From assembly GCF_036634175.1 (NCBI RefSeq), contig NZ_JAZIFX010000001.1:5394001-5458000 (forward strand): a stretch of 64,000 nt of DNA, in the 5' to 3' direction. Source of the stretch: Streptomyces sp. P9-A2. GTDB lineage: Bacteria > Actinomycetota > Actinomycetes > Streptomycetales > Streptomycetaceae. Under the pieces are notes generated by a model. It was given only the letters and a program-made list of their open reading frames with translations, did no database searches and was not told the origin of the DNA. Both the position numbers and the translations under genes were made by a program. Below, piece after piece: positions 34,514-42,046 of the stretch (position 1 is its first letter; each line of letters starts with the position of its first letter).

Positions 34514-35635
34514 ATGAGTTTCCGCCTGAAGGCGATCACCCGCGAGGAGCACCTGGCCTTCGTTACGGCCCAGCCCTCGGCGAGTCACATGCAGGTTCCC
34601 TCCTGGGGGGATGTGAAGCCGGACTGGCGGGCGGAGAGTCTGGGCTGGTTCGACGGCAACGACCGTCTCGCCGGCGTGGGACTGGTGCTGTTCCGGCCCT
34701 TGCCGAAGCTCAAGCGGTACCTTGCATATCTGCCTGAAGGACCGGTGATTGACTGGGCTGCACCGGATCTTGAGCAGTGGCTGGAGCCGATGCTCGCCTA
34801 TCTCAAGGCCCAGGGCGCGTTCTCGGTGAAGATGGGCCCGCCCGTCGTCGCCCGCCGCTGGAGTGCGGAGGCGGTCAAGGCTGCGATCGCCGATCCGCAG
34901 GCCAGGCGGCTGCGGGATGCCGAGGCCACCGCGCACGAGCCGCGGGCTTTCGACGTCGCAGACCGGCTTCGGCGGATGGGCTGGCAGCAGACCGAACCCG
35001 ACAGCGAGGACGGCTTCGCCGCCGGTCAGCCGCGCTATGTCTTCCAAGTCCTGTTTGCCGGACGGTCGCTGGAGGATGTCCAGCGAGGCCTCAACCAACA
35101 GTGGCGCCGCAACATCAAGAAGGCAGAGAAAGCAGGTGTCAAGGTCGTCCTCGGCGGCTACGACGATCTGCCCGCCTTCTACGACCTCTACGTCGAGACC
35201 GCCGAACGCGACCGGTTCATCCCTCGCCCTCTGACCTACTTCCAGCGCATGTGGACCGCGCTCACGGCCGAGGACCCCAACCGCATGCGCCTCTACCTCG
35301 CCCACCACGAGGGTGAAGTGCTCGCGGCGGCGACGATGCTGACCGTCGGTGAGCACGTCTGGTACTCCTACGGTGCCTCCACCAGCCGAAAGCGCGAGGT
35401 CCAGCCGAACAACGCCATCCAGTGGCGGATGATGTCCGACGCCCATGAGCTCGGCGCGAGTATCTATGACTTCCGAGGCATCACCGACACCCTGGACGAG
35501 AGCAACCACCTGCTGGGCCTGCTCCGGTTCAAGGTCGGCACCGGCGGCCAGGCCGTGGAATACCTCGGTGAATGGGACTTCCCCCTCAACAAGTTCCTGC
35601 ACAAGGCCCTCGACCTCTACATGTCCCGCCGCTGA
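34514..35635 (+). CDS. FemX/VanK-like peptidoglycan bridge aminoacyltransferase
   Basis: A 373-residue protein of the Fem family (GNAT-like tandem domains), which adds amino acids from aminoacyl-tRNA to lipid-linked peptidoglycan precursors. Visible family features are HMQVPSWGDVK at the N-terminus, LPKLKRYLAYLPEGPVIDW, LNQQWRRNIKKAEKAGVKV, YASR-like pattern YGASTSRKREVQPNNAIQWR and YDFRGITDTLDESNHLLGLL. ATG 34514 has aggag 8 bases upstream. It is the only apparent cargo gene of the element, just right of the IS21 copy and left of attR. VanK, a Fem protein needed for vancomycin resistance in S. coelicolor, is the closest functional comparison. No vanHAX genes are nearby. Confidence 0.88.
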   Translation: MSFRLKAITREEHLAFVTAQPSASHMQVPSWGDVKPDWRAESLGWFDGNDRLAGVGLVLFRPLPKLKRYLAYLPEGPVIDWAAPDLEQWLEPMLAYLKAQGAFSVKMGPPVVARRWSAEAVKAAIADPQARRLRDAEATAHEPRAFDVADRLRRMGWQQTEPDSEDGFAAGQPRYVFQVLFAGRSLEDVQRGLNQQWRRNIKKAEKAGVKVVLGGYDDLPAFYDLYVETAERDRFIPRPLTYFQRMWTALTAEDPNRMRLYLAHHEGEVLAAATMLTVGEHVWYSYGASTSRKREVQPNNAIQWRMMSDAHELGASIYDFRGITDTLDESNHLLGLLRFKVGTGGQAVEYLGEWDFPLNKFLHKALDLYMSRR

Positions 35636-35977
35636 GTTCGAAAGGCCGCAGAACTTCACAGCACCGTGATGGAGCCGGGTCCTCCAGTGCCATGCCTGTC
35701 AGGGACACAGCCCGAGAGGACCCGGGACCGCCAAGCTACCGGCACCCCGGCCACCAGGAACTCAGACACCCCGCGCCCTATCGCCACTGCGTCGGAAGTC
35801 ACCCGATAGAGGTGGCTCCCGATCTCGTTGCCGATCATGGACCTGTGTCGCATCCATCCTCTTCACGGATGGAGCAACGTGGCTCTCGTTCCCGTTGCCG
35901 CAGCGGCTCCCGTTCACCCTGCCGAAAACACCCCCTCCGGTCACGTCGACCAGAGGGGGCGTGGTGCCTTGTGAGCT
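35636..35977. other. non-coding right end of the element
   Basis: A 342-bp stretch without a credible gene. It contains a 9-bp inverted repeat (35675-35683 with 35717-35725), possibly the femX terminator, and the mrx1 terminator at 35931-35959. Confidence 0.5.
35931..35959 (-). terminator. intrinsic terminator of the restored mrx1
   Basis: A 7-bp G/C stem (35931-35937 with 35953-35959), 18 bases past the mrx1 stop. On the minus strand it is followed by GTGTTTTC, giving a T-run. It belongs to the element side of attR, so the element supplies codons, stop and terminator. Confidence 0.65.
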
Positions 35978-36235
35978 TCAGACGCCGAGCGCCTGCTTCA
36001 CCTGGGCAAGACTCGGGTTGGTCATCACGACCTCAGAGCCACCGTTGGTGGGAACTACCTGAACCGTCGGGACCGTCTGGTTCCCGCCGTTCGCCTTCTC
36101 CACGAAAGCCGCGGAGTCCGGGTCCTGCTCGATGTTGATCTCGGTGTACGCGATGCCCTCGCGGTCCATCTGACCCTTCAGGCGGCGGCAGTATCCGCAC
36201 CACGTGGTGCTGTACATCGTCACAGTGCCCGGCAT
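35978..36235 (-). CDS. mrx1: mycoredoxin (glutaredoxin-fold, mycothiol-dependent), hybrid C-terminus
   Basis: An 85-residue redoxin that reduces mycothiolated proteins in actinobacteria. MPGTVTMYSTTWCGYCRRLK holds the active-site WCGYC, and NGGNQTVPTV the cis-Pro loop. ATG 36235 has AGGAG 10 bases upstream. After QTVPTV the sequence changes from the chromosomal LFEDGSTLTNPSLA to QVVPTNGGSEVVMTNPSLA, supplied by the integrative element, and ends QALGV instead of QKVGV. The fold-critical TNPSLAQVKQ helix is kept, so the protein is probably functional. It is divergent from uvrD2. Confidence 0.92.
   Translation of the reverse strand: MPGTVTMYSTTWCGYCRRLKGQMDREGIAYTEINIEQDPDSAAFVEKANGGNQTVPTVQVVPTNGGSEVVMTNPSLAQVKQALGV
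36063..36079. other. attR core of the integrative element
   Basis: The 14 bases 36066-36079 equal 27017-27030. They encode, on the minus strand, the conserved QTVPTV loop of mycoredoxin. Sequence to the right is host mrx1, to the left element-derived mrx1 codons. Confidence 0.82.
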
Positions 36236-36310
36236 GTCTCTCGTGCTCCTTCGGCGACTCGGGAAGTCCTCGTTGAGGGGAACGTACTTGAAAGCGCCAC
36301 CATTCCCGAG

Positions 36311-36344
36311 GGCTGGGGCTGGGGCTGGGGCTGGGGCTGGGGCC
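36311..36344. repeat. GGGGCT hexamer tandem repeat, potential G-quadruplex
   Basis: About five and a half copies of ggctgg in tandem place four or more G4 runs 2 bases apart on the plus strand. It lies in the divergent region between mrx1 and uvrD2, 76 bases upstream of the mrx1 ATG. Confidence 0.8.
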
Positions 36345-36504
36345 GCCCGCCCGCGGGACGTGATGTCCGCCCCGTCCGCGTGACGTGATGCCTGCCGCAT
36401 GCCTGCCGTACGAGGACGTGATGCCTGTCGCATCAGTACGACTGCGAGGGCACGCCTGTGGACAACCGGCTCAGCGGTCTCCGGTGACCTGGCAGCATGG
36501 CTGT

Positions 36505-38718
36505 GTGACAGCAGCAACGCACTCCCCTCTCTTTCCGCGGGTACCGGACTCGGCCGACGCGGTGCTCGAAGGGCTCGACCCCGAGCAGCGTGAGGTCGCC
36601 ACCGCCCTGCACGGTCCGGTGTGTGTGCTGGCGGGTGCCGGCACCGGCAAGACCAGGGCGATCACCCACCGGATCGCCTACGGGGTGCGCGCCGGGATCC
36701 TCCAGCCCTCCAGCGTGCTCGCCGTCACCTTCACCAACCGCGCCGCCGGGGAGATGCGCGGGCGGCTGCGCCAGCTCGGCGCCGTGGGGGTCCAGGCCCG
36801 CACCTTCCACTCGGCGGCGCTCCGCCAGCTCCAGTACTTCTGGCCGAAAGCGGTCGGTGGCTCCCTGCCCCGGCTGGTCGACCGCAAGATCCAGCTCGTC
36901 GCCGACGCGGCCGCAGCCTGCCGCATCCGGCTCGACCGGGGCGAGCTGCGGGACGTCACCGCCGAGATCGAGTGGTCCAAGGTCACCCAGACCGTCCCGG
37001 CCGACTACCCGCCCGCCGCCGTCAAGGCCGGGCGTGAGGCGACCCGCGACCCCGCCGAGATCGCCCAGCTCTACGCCGCCTACGAGGACCTCAAGCGGGA
37101 GCGGGGGGTCATCGACTTCGAGGACGTGCTGCTGCTCACCGTGGCCGTGCTCCAGGACCGCCAGGACATCGCGGAACAGGTCCGGGCCCAGTACCAGCAC
37201 TTCGTCGTCGACGAGTACCAGGACGTCAGCCCGCTCCAGCAGCGACTGCTGGAACTCTGGCTCGGCGACCGGGAGAACCTGTGCGTGGTCGGCGACGCCA
37301 GTCAGACGATCTACTCGTTCACGGGCGCAACGCCCGACCACCTGCTCGACTTCCGCACCAAGCACCCCGGTGCCACCGTCGTGAAACTGGTCCGCGACTA
37401 CCGTTCGACCCCCCAGGTGGTCCGCCTCGCCAACGGGCTGCTCGCCCAGGCGCACGGCCGTGCCGCCGATCACCGGCTGGAACTCGTCTCCCAGCGCGGC
37501 CCGGGACCCGACCCCGTCTTCACCGAGTACACCGACGAACCCGCGGAGGCCGAGGGCGCCGCGCGCCGGATCGGTGAACTGATCGGTTCCGGTGTCCGGG
37601 CCAGTGAGATCGCCGTGCTGTTCCGCACGAACTCCCAGTCCGAGACCTACGAACAGGCCCTAGCGGACGCCGGAGTGCCGTATCAGCTGCGTGGCGCCGA
37701 GCGTTTCTTCGACCGTCCGGAAGTGCGCAAGGCGGGCAGTGCCCTGCGCGCGGCGGCTCGCTTCGGCGGCAACGACAGCCTCCTCGACGACGTGGTGGAC
37801 CTGCCCTCCCAGGTGCGTGCCGTGTTGTCGGGCGAAGGCTGGACGGCGCAGCCGCCGGCGGGTTCGGGGGCGGTACGGGAGCGCTGGGAGTCCCTGGCCG
37901 CTCTGGTGAACCTCGCCCAGGACTTCGTCGCCGCGAAGCCGGGCGCCACCCTTGCCGATCTCGTCGCCGAACTCGATGAGCGGGCAGGTGCCCAGCACGC
38001 CCCGACCGTGCAGGGCGTCACCCTCGCGTCGCTGCACTCGGCCAAGGGCCTGGAGTGGGACGTGGTCTTCCTGGTCGGTGTCGCCGAGGGCATGATGCCG
38101 ATCACCTATGCGAAGACCGACGAACAGATCGAGGAGGAGCGCCGTCTCCTCTATGTAGGTGTCACCCGGGCACGGGAGCGGCTCCACGTCTCCTGGTCGC
38201 TCGCCCGCTCGCCCGGCGGGCGGGCGAACCGCCGGCCCAGCCGTTTCCTCGACGGGCTGCGTTCCGGTTCGCCGGCAGGCCGTGGCGGCGCGGTCGGCAG
38301 CGGAGCCACGGGGGGTGTGGAGCGTGGCGTGTCAGGGAGGGCGACCGCCGTCTCCGTGGCTCCGGAACCGAGACGCAGGCAGCGCAGCCCCGCCCGCTGC
38401 CGGGTCTGCGGCCGCACGTTGACGGACGCGGGCGAGATGAAACTGATGCGCTGCGAGGACTGCCCCTCCGACATGGACGAGGGCGTCTACGAGCGGTTGC
38501 ACGACTGGCGTGGTGAGCAGGCGCGGCGCAGTGGGCAGCCCGCTTTCTGCGTCTTCACCGACAAGACGCTGATGGCCATCGCCGAGGCCGTTCCCGAGGA
38601 CCCGCCGGGGCTCGCCCGCATCCCCGGGGTGGGCAAGCGCAAGCTGGACCGTTACGGGGCCGACGTACTGGCGATCTGCGCAGGCGGGGACGGAGCGCAG
38701 GGCAAAGATCAGGACTGA
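36505..38718 (+). CDS. uvrD2: UvrD2-type SF1 DNA helicase with tetracysteine and HRDC domains
   Basis: A 737-residue helicase. Walker A VCVLAGAGTGKTRAITHRI is near residue 43, motif II VVDEYQDVSPLQQRLLELW near 235, and the last motor motifs are LASLHSAKGLEWDVVFLVG and LLYVGVTRARERLHVSW. The C-terminal part has the UvrD2 tetracysteine motif (CRVCGRTL near 632 and MRCEDCPSD near 650) and an HRDC domain (about 669-729, with LARIPGVGKRKLDRYG). GTG 36505 is chosen by homology; no good ribosome site is seen. It lies upstream of whiB7. Confidence 0.92.
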   Translation: MTAATHSPLFPRVPDSADAVLEGLDPEQREVATALHGPVCVLAGAGTGKTRAITHRIAYGVRAGILQPSSVLAVTFTNRAAGEMRGRLRQLGAVGVQARTFHSAALRQLQYFWPKAVGGSLPRLVDRKIQLVADAAAACRIRLDRGELRDVTAEIEWSKVTQTVPADYPPAAVKAGREATRDPAEIAQLYAAYEDLKRERGVIDFEDVLLLTVAVLQDRQDIAEQVRAQYQHFVVDEYQDVSPLQQRLLELWLGDRENLCVVGDASQTIYSFTGATPDHLLDFRTKHPGATVVKLVRDYRSTPQVVRLANGLLAQAHGRAADHRLELVSQRGPGPDPVFTEYTDEPAEAEGAARRIGELIGSGVRASEIAVLFRTNSQSETYEQALADAGVPYQLRGAERFFDRPEVRKAGSALRAAARFGGNDSLLDDVVDLPSQVRAVLSGEGWTAQPPAGSGAVRERWESLAALVNLAQDFVAAKPGATLADLVAELDERAGAQHAPTVQGVTLASLHSAKGLEWDVVFLVGVAEGMMPITYAKTDEQIEEERRLLYVGVTRARERLHVSWSLARSPGGRANRRPSRFLDGLRSGSPAGRGGAVGSGATGGVERGVSGRATAVSVAPEPRRRQRSPARCRVCGRTLTDAGEMKLMRCEDCPSDMDEGVYERLHDWRGEQARRSGQPAFCVFTDKTLMAIAEAVPEDPPGLARIPGVGKRKLDRYGADVLAICAGGDGAQGKDQD

Positions 38719-38733
38719 TTCCAACTCGTCGAG

Positions 38734-38771
38734 AAAATAGTTTGCGCATGCCCCAGCAATCCCCATAGGTT
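38734..38771 (+). promoter_or_regulatory. WhiB7-type promoter of whiB7
   Basis: TTGCGC (38742-38747) and TAGGTT (38766-38771) are spaced by 18 bases. AAAAT ends exactly 3 bases before the -35. An AT-rich motif at this position is the known WhiB7/WblC binding feature with the principal sigma factor, so this fits autoregulation. The predicted start is near 38778, giving a leader of about 590 nt. Confidence 0.65.
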
Positions 38772-38883
38772 CTTAGACACGAGAGCAGCGGCCTTCTCGG
38801 AGGCCCTGATTCCGTGCTGTACTTGCATATCCGTCGGACCGGCTGACCCCGGTCCCCCGATGCGCCGAGAGGAGGCGAGTCCC

Positions 38884-39198
38884 GTGATCAGCATCAACAC
38901 CAGCTCCGTCGTCAAAATGACCGATCACTCGGCCGTCTCCCTGTGCATTCTCGGCGTCTCGAATCAGGGCACCGCTCTGTCCGGCATCCCTGCCGCACGT
39001 CCGGCGTCCTCCGTTGCTTCCGCGGGCCTTGTCGTCCGTGAGCGCGATGAGCGACCGATCAAGGCACTGGAAGCGGGAGAGGCACAGGCGAAGACCTATG
39101 CCTTTGCGGCGACCGGTGCCGGATTCCGGGAGCAGACGACGCAGCATCACCTGATGTGGGCCTTCCGTGGGCCAGAACCCTGGAGTGATCCAGCCTGA
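38884..39198 (+). CDS. candidate upstream ORF in the whiB7 leader
   Basis: A frame of 104 codons starting GTG at 38884 with a strong GAGGAGGCGAG site just upstream, beginning VISINTSSVVKMTDHS and ending GPEPWSDPA. It lies wholly inside the leader and stops 21 bases before the attenuator hairpin. whiB7/wblC leaders use a translated uORF so that ribosome-targeting drugs shift folding and allow read-through; this frame is in the right place to do that. The product resembles no family I know. The start could also be ATG 38860. Confidence 0.55.
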   Translation: MISINTSSVVKMTDHSAVSLCILGVSNQGTALSGIPAARPASSVASAGLVVRERDERPIKALEAGEAQAKTYAFAATGAGFREQTTQHHLMWAFRGPEPWSDPA

Positions 39199-39219
39199 TT
39201 CGATCAGGCCGGCGCCTTC

Positions 39220-39260
39220 AGGGCCGCGGAACCCCACCCGGGATCCGCGGCCCTTCTGTT
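39220..39260 (+). terminator. attenuator (intrinsic terminator) in the whiB7 leader
   Basis: A perfect 11-bp stem (39220-39230 with 39244-39254, agggccgcgga) with a 13-nt loop, followed by tctgttt. It lies 110 bases upstream of the whiB7 start, so it would terminate most leader transcripts. Two smaller hairpins (ctgga/tccag and cctgat/atcagg) lie just before it, around the uORF stop, and could form alternative pairings. Confidence 0.78.
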
Positions 39261-39370
39261 TGTCCCCGAACGGGGACGGCGGACCGAAGCGCCTCGGGAC
39301 AGGACAAGAACCCGGTACCAGCCGCCACCCGGCCCACCGGCCGGAAACGACCAGACGAGGAAGACGAACC

Positions 39371-39739
39371 GTGCAACTCGAAGCGCACGCCCCGTCCGTA
39401 CCGCCTTCCGACACGATCCCCAAGCCCGGCTCCACGGAGGACCCGACCTTGACTCCGCTCACCGCGCTCACCGCGCTCGACGACGCCATCGAGAACCTCG
39501 GCGTACCCGTCCCCTGCCGTTCCTACGACCCGGAGGTCTTCTTCGCCGAGTCGCCGGCGGACGTCGAGTACGCCAAGTCCCTCTGCCGTACCTGTCCGCT
39601 GATGGAGGCATGCCTCGCCGGCGCCAAGGAGCGGCGTGAGCCGTGGGGCGTCTGGGGCGGCGAGCTGTTCGTCCAGGGCGTTGTTGTCGCCCGGAAGCGG
39701 CCGCGCGGCCGTCCGCGGAAGAACCCGGTCACAGCATGA
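39371..39739 (+). CDS. whiB7: WhiB7/WblC, Fe-S transcriptional activator of intrinsic antibiotic resistance
   Basis: A 122-residue WhiB-family protein. The four cluster cysteines are in PCRSYDPEVFF, SLCRTCPLMEACL. The sigma-factor-binding loop is EPWGVWGGELF. The C-terminal AT-hook KRPRGRPRKNP distinguishes WhiB7 from other WhiB proteins. The N-terminal 40 residues are extended and acidic/Pro-rich. GTG start at 39371. It is controlled by the promoter and attenuator just upstream. The stop overlaps the next ATG. It binds sigma region 4 and activates resistance genes including its own. Confidence 0.95.
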   Translation: MQLEAHAPSVPPSDTIPKPGSTEDPTLTPLTALTALDDAIENLGVPVPCRSYDPEVFFAESPADVEYAKSLCRTCPLMEACLAGAKERREPWGVWGGELFVQGVVVARKRPRGRPRKNPVTA

Positions 39740-40059
39740 ACACCCCAGGAACGATCGACCGCCCCCTCACGCACGACCCCCAGAAGCAGGACCCGATGAT
39801 GCCGACCGCCGACGAGCCCGCAGGCTCCGCGACCGAAGACTTCACCACCCGTGGTGCGAACGACTCGCGCCAGAACAGGACCCGTGAGATGCAACTCATT
39901 CCAGAAGCCCTGGCCCGTGCGCATATGCACGAGCGCCTGCGCGAGGCCGAGCGGGAGCGCCGGGCGGCACGCCTGGTGACCGCTCGCCGGATGCAGCGCC
40001 GCGCCGAGCGCGCCTCCCGGCGTGCCCGCCGCGCACTCGCCATGGCCGTCATGCAGTAA
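39736..40059 (+). CDS. small basic coiled protein co-translated with whiB7
   Basis: A 107-residue protein. The N-terminal 45 residues are polar and disordered. The rest is a strongly Arg/Ala/Glu-rich helix, as in EALARAHMHERLREAERERR and RAERASRRARRALAMAVMQ, suggesting a coiled coil or nucleic-acid-binding helix. ATG overlaps the whiB7 stop (ATGA), so it is translationally coupled and shares whiB7 control. No domain or function is recognised. A strong hairpin follows. Confidence 0.78.
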   Translation: MNTPGTIDRPLTHDPQKQDPMMPTADEPAGSATEDFTTRGANDSRQNRTREMQLIPEALARAHMHERLREAERERRAARLVTARRMQRRAERASRRARRALAMAVMQ

Positions 40060-40121
40060 CCGATCCAACCGATCGGGTCGATTCGGCCTTCGAGTCGATC
40101 CAGCCCGTCGTGGCTCTTCCA

Positions 40122-40156
40122 TGGGGGCCAGTCCGTGCCGAACGGACCGGCCCCCA
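40122..40156 (+). terminator. terminator of the whiB7 operon
   Basis: A 15-bp stem with one mismatch (40122-40136 with 40142-40156), loop gccga, 62 bases after the small coiled gene. Confidence 0.75.
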
Positions 40157-40205
40157 CGGCACGTTGCGCCGAGCGAGCCATCCGGTACGGCGTTGTCGTC
40201 ACCGG

Positions 40206-40430
40206 ATGACGAGCCATTCCGAAGACGGTGACGGTGGCGGTGGCGGTGACGACCGCTCGGCCGCGGAACAGACGCCCCAGGCGTGCACCCGCTGTGGTGT
40301 GACGTCCGAGAGCCCGCTGCCGACCTGGACACTTTCAGTGGGGAACGGCATCCGGCGGTACTACCGCGAGGCCTGTTCCCGGCAGGGTCCAGGGGCGATC
40401 GAGGGCCGCCTGGACGCGCAGTGGTGGTGA
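40206..40430 (+). CDS. small zinc-ribbon-like conserved protein, one Cys pair incomplete
   Basis: A 74-residue protein: an acidic Gly-rich start, CTRCG, then LPTWTLSVGNGIRRYY, EACSR and the ending IEGRLDAQWW. From memory, related streptomycete proteins have two CxxC pairs; here the second reads REAC, so one Cys appears replaced by Arg. ATG 40206 lacks a clear ribosome site. It converges on the ABC1 kinase with a 29-bp gap. Function unknown. Confidence 0.62.
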   Translation: MTSHSEDGDGGGGGDDRSAAEQTPQACTRCGVTSESPLPTWTLSVGNGIRRYYREACSRQGPGAIEGRLDAQWW

Positions 40431-40459
40431 ACAGCGGGCGCGGTCCGGGGCGGTGTCTC

Positions 40460-42046
40460 TCACGCCTGCGCCGCCGACGCCTCCTCGGCCGGTTCGACCG
40501 CCTCGTCCCCGAGCGCCTCGTCCTCGGCGGTCACCGCCGAAGGCTTCCCCTTCGCGGGCTTCCGCTTCATGGACTTCCGTCCGGCGGGTTCCGCCTCCGA
40601 GGGCTCCTTCACCAGGATCTCGTCCACCGCTTGCCTCGGTACCAGTTCCCCTGCTCCTTCTGTTCCCCCTGTCGTCTCTGCCTCCGTTGTCCCTGGCTCC
40701 GCTTCTTCCGCCTCTTCCAGGACGAACCCCGGCAGCCACTCCCGCAGTTCGTCGCGCAGCCGTACCGTCCCGCCCAGCTGGCACAGCACGCCGATCGTGC
40801 TCAGGGTCACCCGGTGGATCAGCAGATACGCCGGGGGAAGATTGAGCTGCTTGGCCAGCTGGTAGGCGGGGGAACGAGGGTCGCCGATGCGGGCGGCCTG
40901 GCCGCGCATCCAGCCACGGGTGAACGTGAACGCCTCGGCCTGCGCCGGTTCGATGATCGGCAGGAGATACTCGAGGACCGCGTCGGGATCCAGCTCGATG
41001 GTCTCCCTGATGAACCCCTCCGCGCACAACATCGCGTAGACGGCCTCCGCCTCGCCGTCCAGCGTCATCCGCAGTGCCTCGCCGATGGGAGCGGGCAGCC
41101 CGCCCGGCAACCGGTCGACCGTGCCGAAGTCCAGCACACCCAGACGCCAGTCGTCCTCGCCGTCCGGGCCGCCGGGCAGCAGACGGAAGTTGCCCGGGTG
41201 CGGGTCGGCGTGCAGCAGTCCGGTGCGGGCCGGGCCGGAGAACAGGAAACGAGCGAGGAGCTGTCCGGCCCGGTCCCGCTGTCCCTCCGTACCGTCCGAG
41301 ATGATCTCCGACAGCGGTACGCCGTCCATCCACTCGGTGACCAGCACCTGCTCACACTGGTGGACCACCGCCGGTACGACGACATCGGGGTCGTCCGTGA
41401 ACTCCTCGGCGTGGGCCCGCTGGGACTGGGCCTCCAGGCCGTAGTCCAGTTCCTCCGCGACCCGGTCCTTGAGCTCCGTGATCAGCGGCTTGACATCCAT
41501 TCCGGGAACCAGTGGGCCCAGCAGCCGGGCGAACCGGCTCAACTGGTTCAGGTCGGACAGCAAGGCCTCCCCGGCGCCCGGGTACTGCACCTTGACCGCC
41601 ACCTCACGGCCGTCGTGCCACACCCCACGGTGCACCTGGCCGATGGAGGCCGCGGCGGACGGCTTGTCCTCGAACTCCAGGAACAGGTCGGGCCAGTCCT
41701 CGCCGAGCCGCTCCTCCAGCACCGCGTGCACGGTCCGGACCGGCATCGGAGGAGCCGCCTCCTGCAGTTTCGTCAGCGCCGCGCGGTAGGGTCCGGCGAC
41801 CTCCTCCGGCAGGGCCGACTCGAAGACCGACAGGGCCTGGCCGAACTTCATCGCGCCGCCCTTGAGCTCGCCGAGCACCTTGAACAGCTGCTCCGCGGTG
41901 CGCTGCTGCAACTCGCGGCCGACGATCTCCGCGGACTCGCCCACGATTCGCTTGCCGAGCCCCCAGGTCGCCCGCCCGGCGAAGCCGAGCGGGAGCGCGG
42001 CCAGTTTGGCGGTCCTGGTGACAGCCTTCCGGGGAAGATCAGACAT
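40460..42046 (-). CDS. ABC1/UbiB (AarF)-family atypical kinase
   Basis: A 528-residue atypical kinase. The KxGQ-type motif is GGAMKFGQALSVFESALPEE, the Ala-rich nucleotide loop AAASIGQVHRG, the Lys strand REVAVKVQYPG, the catalytic loop LLHADPHPGNFRLL and the metal Asp LGVLDFGTV. The C-terminal 90 residues are acidic and Ala/Lys-rich. ATG 42046 has GGAGG 4-5 bases upstream and overlaps the 3' end of the ThiF-like gene by 8 bases, so the two are co-translated. UbiB proteins act in lipid and quinone metabolism; the target here is unknown. Confidence 0.92.
   Translation of the reverse strand: MSDLPRKAVTRTAKLAALPLGFAGRATWGLGKRIVGESAEIVGRELQQRTAEQLFKVLGELKGGAMKFGQALSVFESALPEEVAGPYRAALTKLQEAAPPMPVRTVHAVLEERLGEDWPDLFLEFEDKPSAAASIGQVHRGVWHDGREVAVKVQYPGAGEALLSDLNQLSRFARLLGPLVPGMDVKPLITELKDRVAEELDYGLEAQSQRAHAEEFTDDPDVVVPAVVHQCEQVLVTEWMDGVPLSEIISDGTEGQRDRAGQLLARFLFSGPARTGLLHADPHPGNFRLLPGGPDGEDDWRLGVLDFGTVDRLPGGLPAPIGEALRMTLDGEAEAVYAMLCAEGFIRETIELDPDAVLEYLLPIIEPAQAEAFTFTRGWMRGQAARIGDPRSPAYQLAKQLNLPPAYLLIHRVTLSTIGVLCQLGGTVRLRDELREWLPGFVLEEAEEAEPGTTEAETTGGTEGAGELVPRQAVDEILVKEPSEAEPAGRKSMKRKPAKGKPSAVTAEDEALGDEAVEPAEEASAAQA

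Larger units (their letters stand above)
27017..36079. mobile_element. integrative element in mrx1, with serine integrase
   Basis: About 9.06 kb bounded by a 14-bp direct repeat inside mycoredoxin codons. A large serine recombinase gene is next to attL. The interior holds an IS701 copy, a remnant, an IS3 copy, an IS21 copy without a visible right end, and a FemX-like gene. The right end carries its own mycoredoxin 3' codons plus terminator and restores the host gene. No structural, replication or conjugation genes and no excisionase are seen. It is either a minimal element or a degenerate prophage or ICE. Confidence 0.82.
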
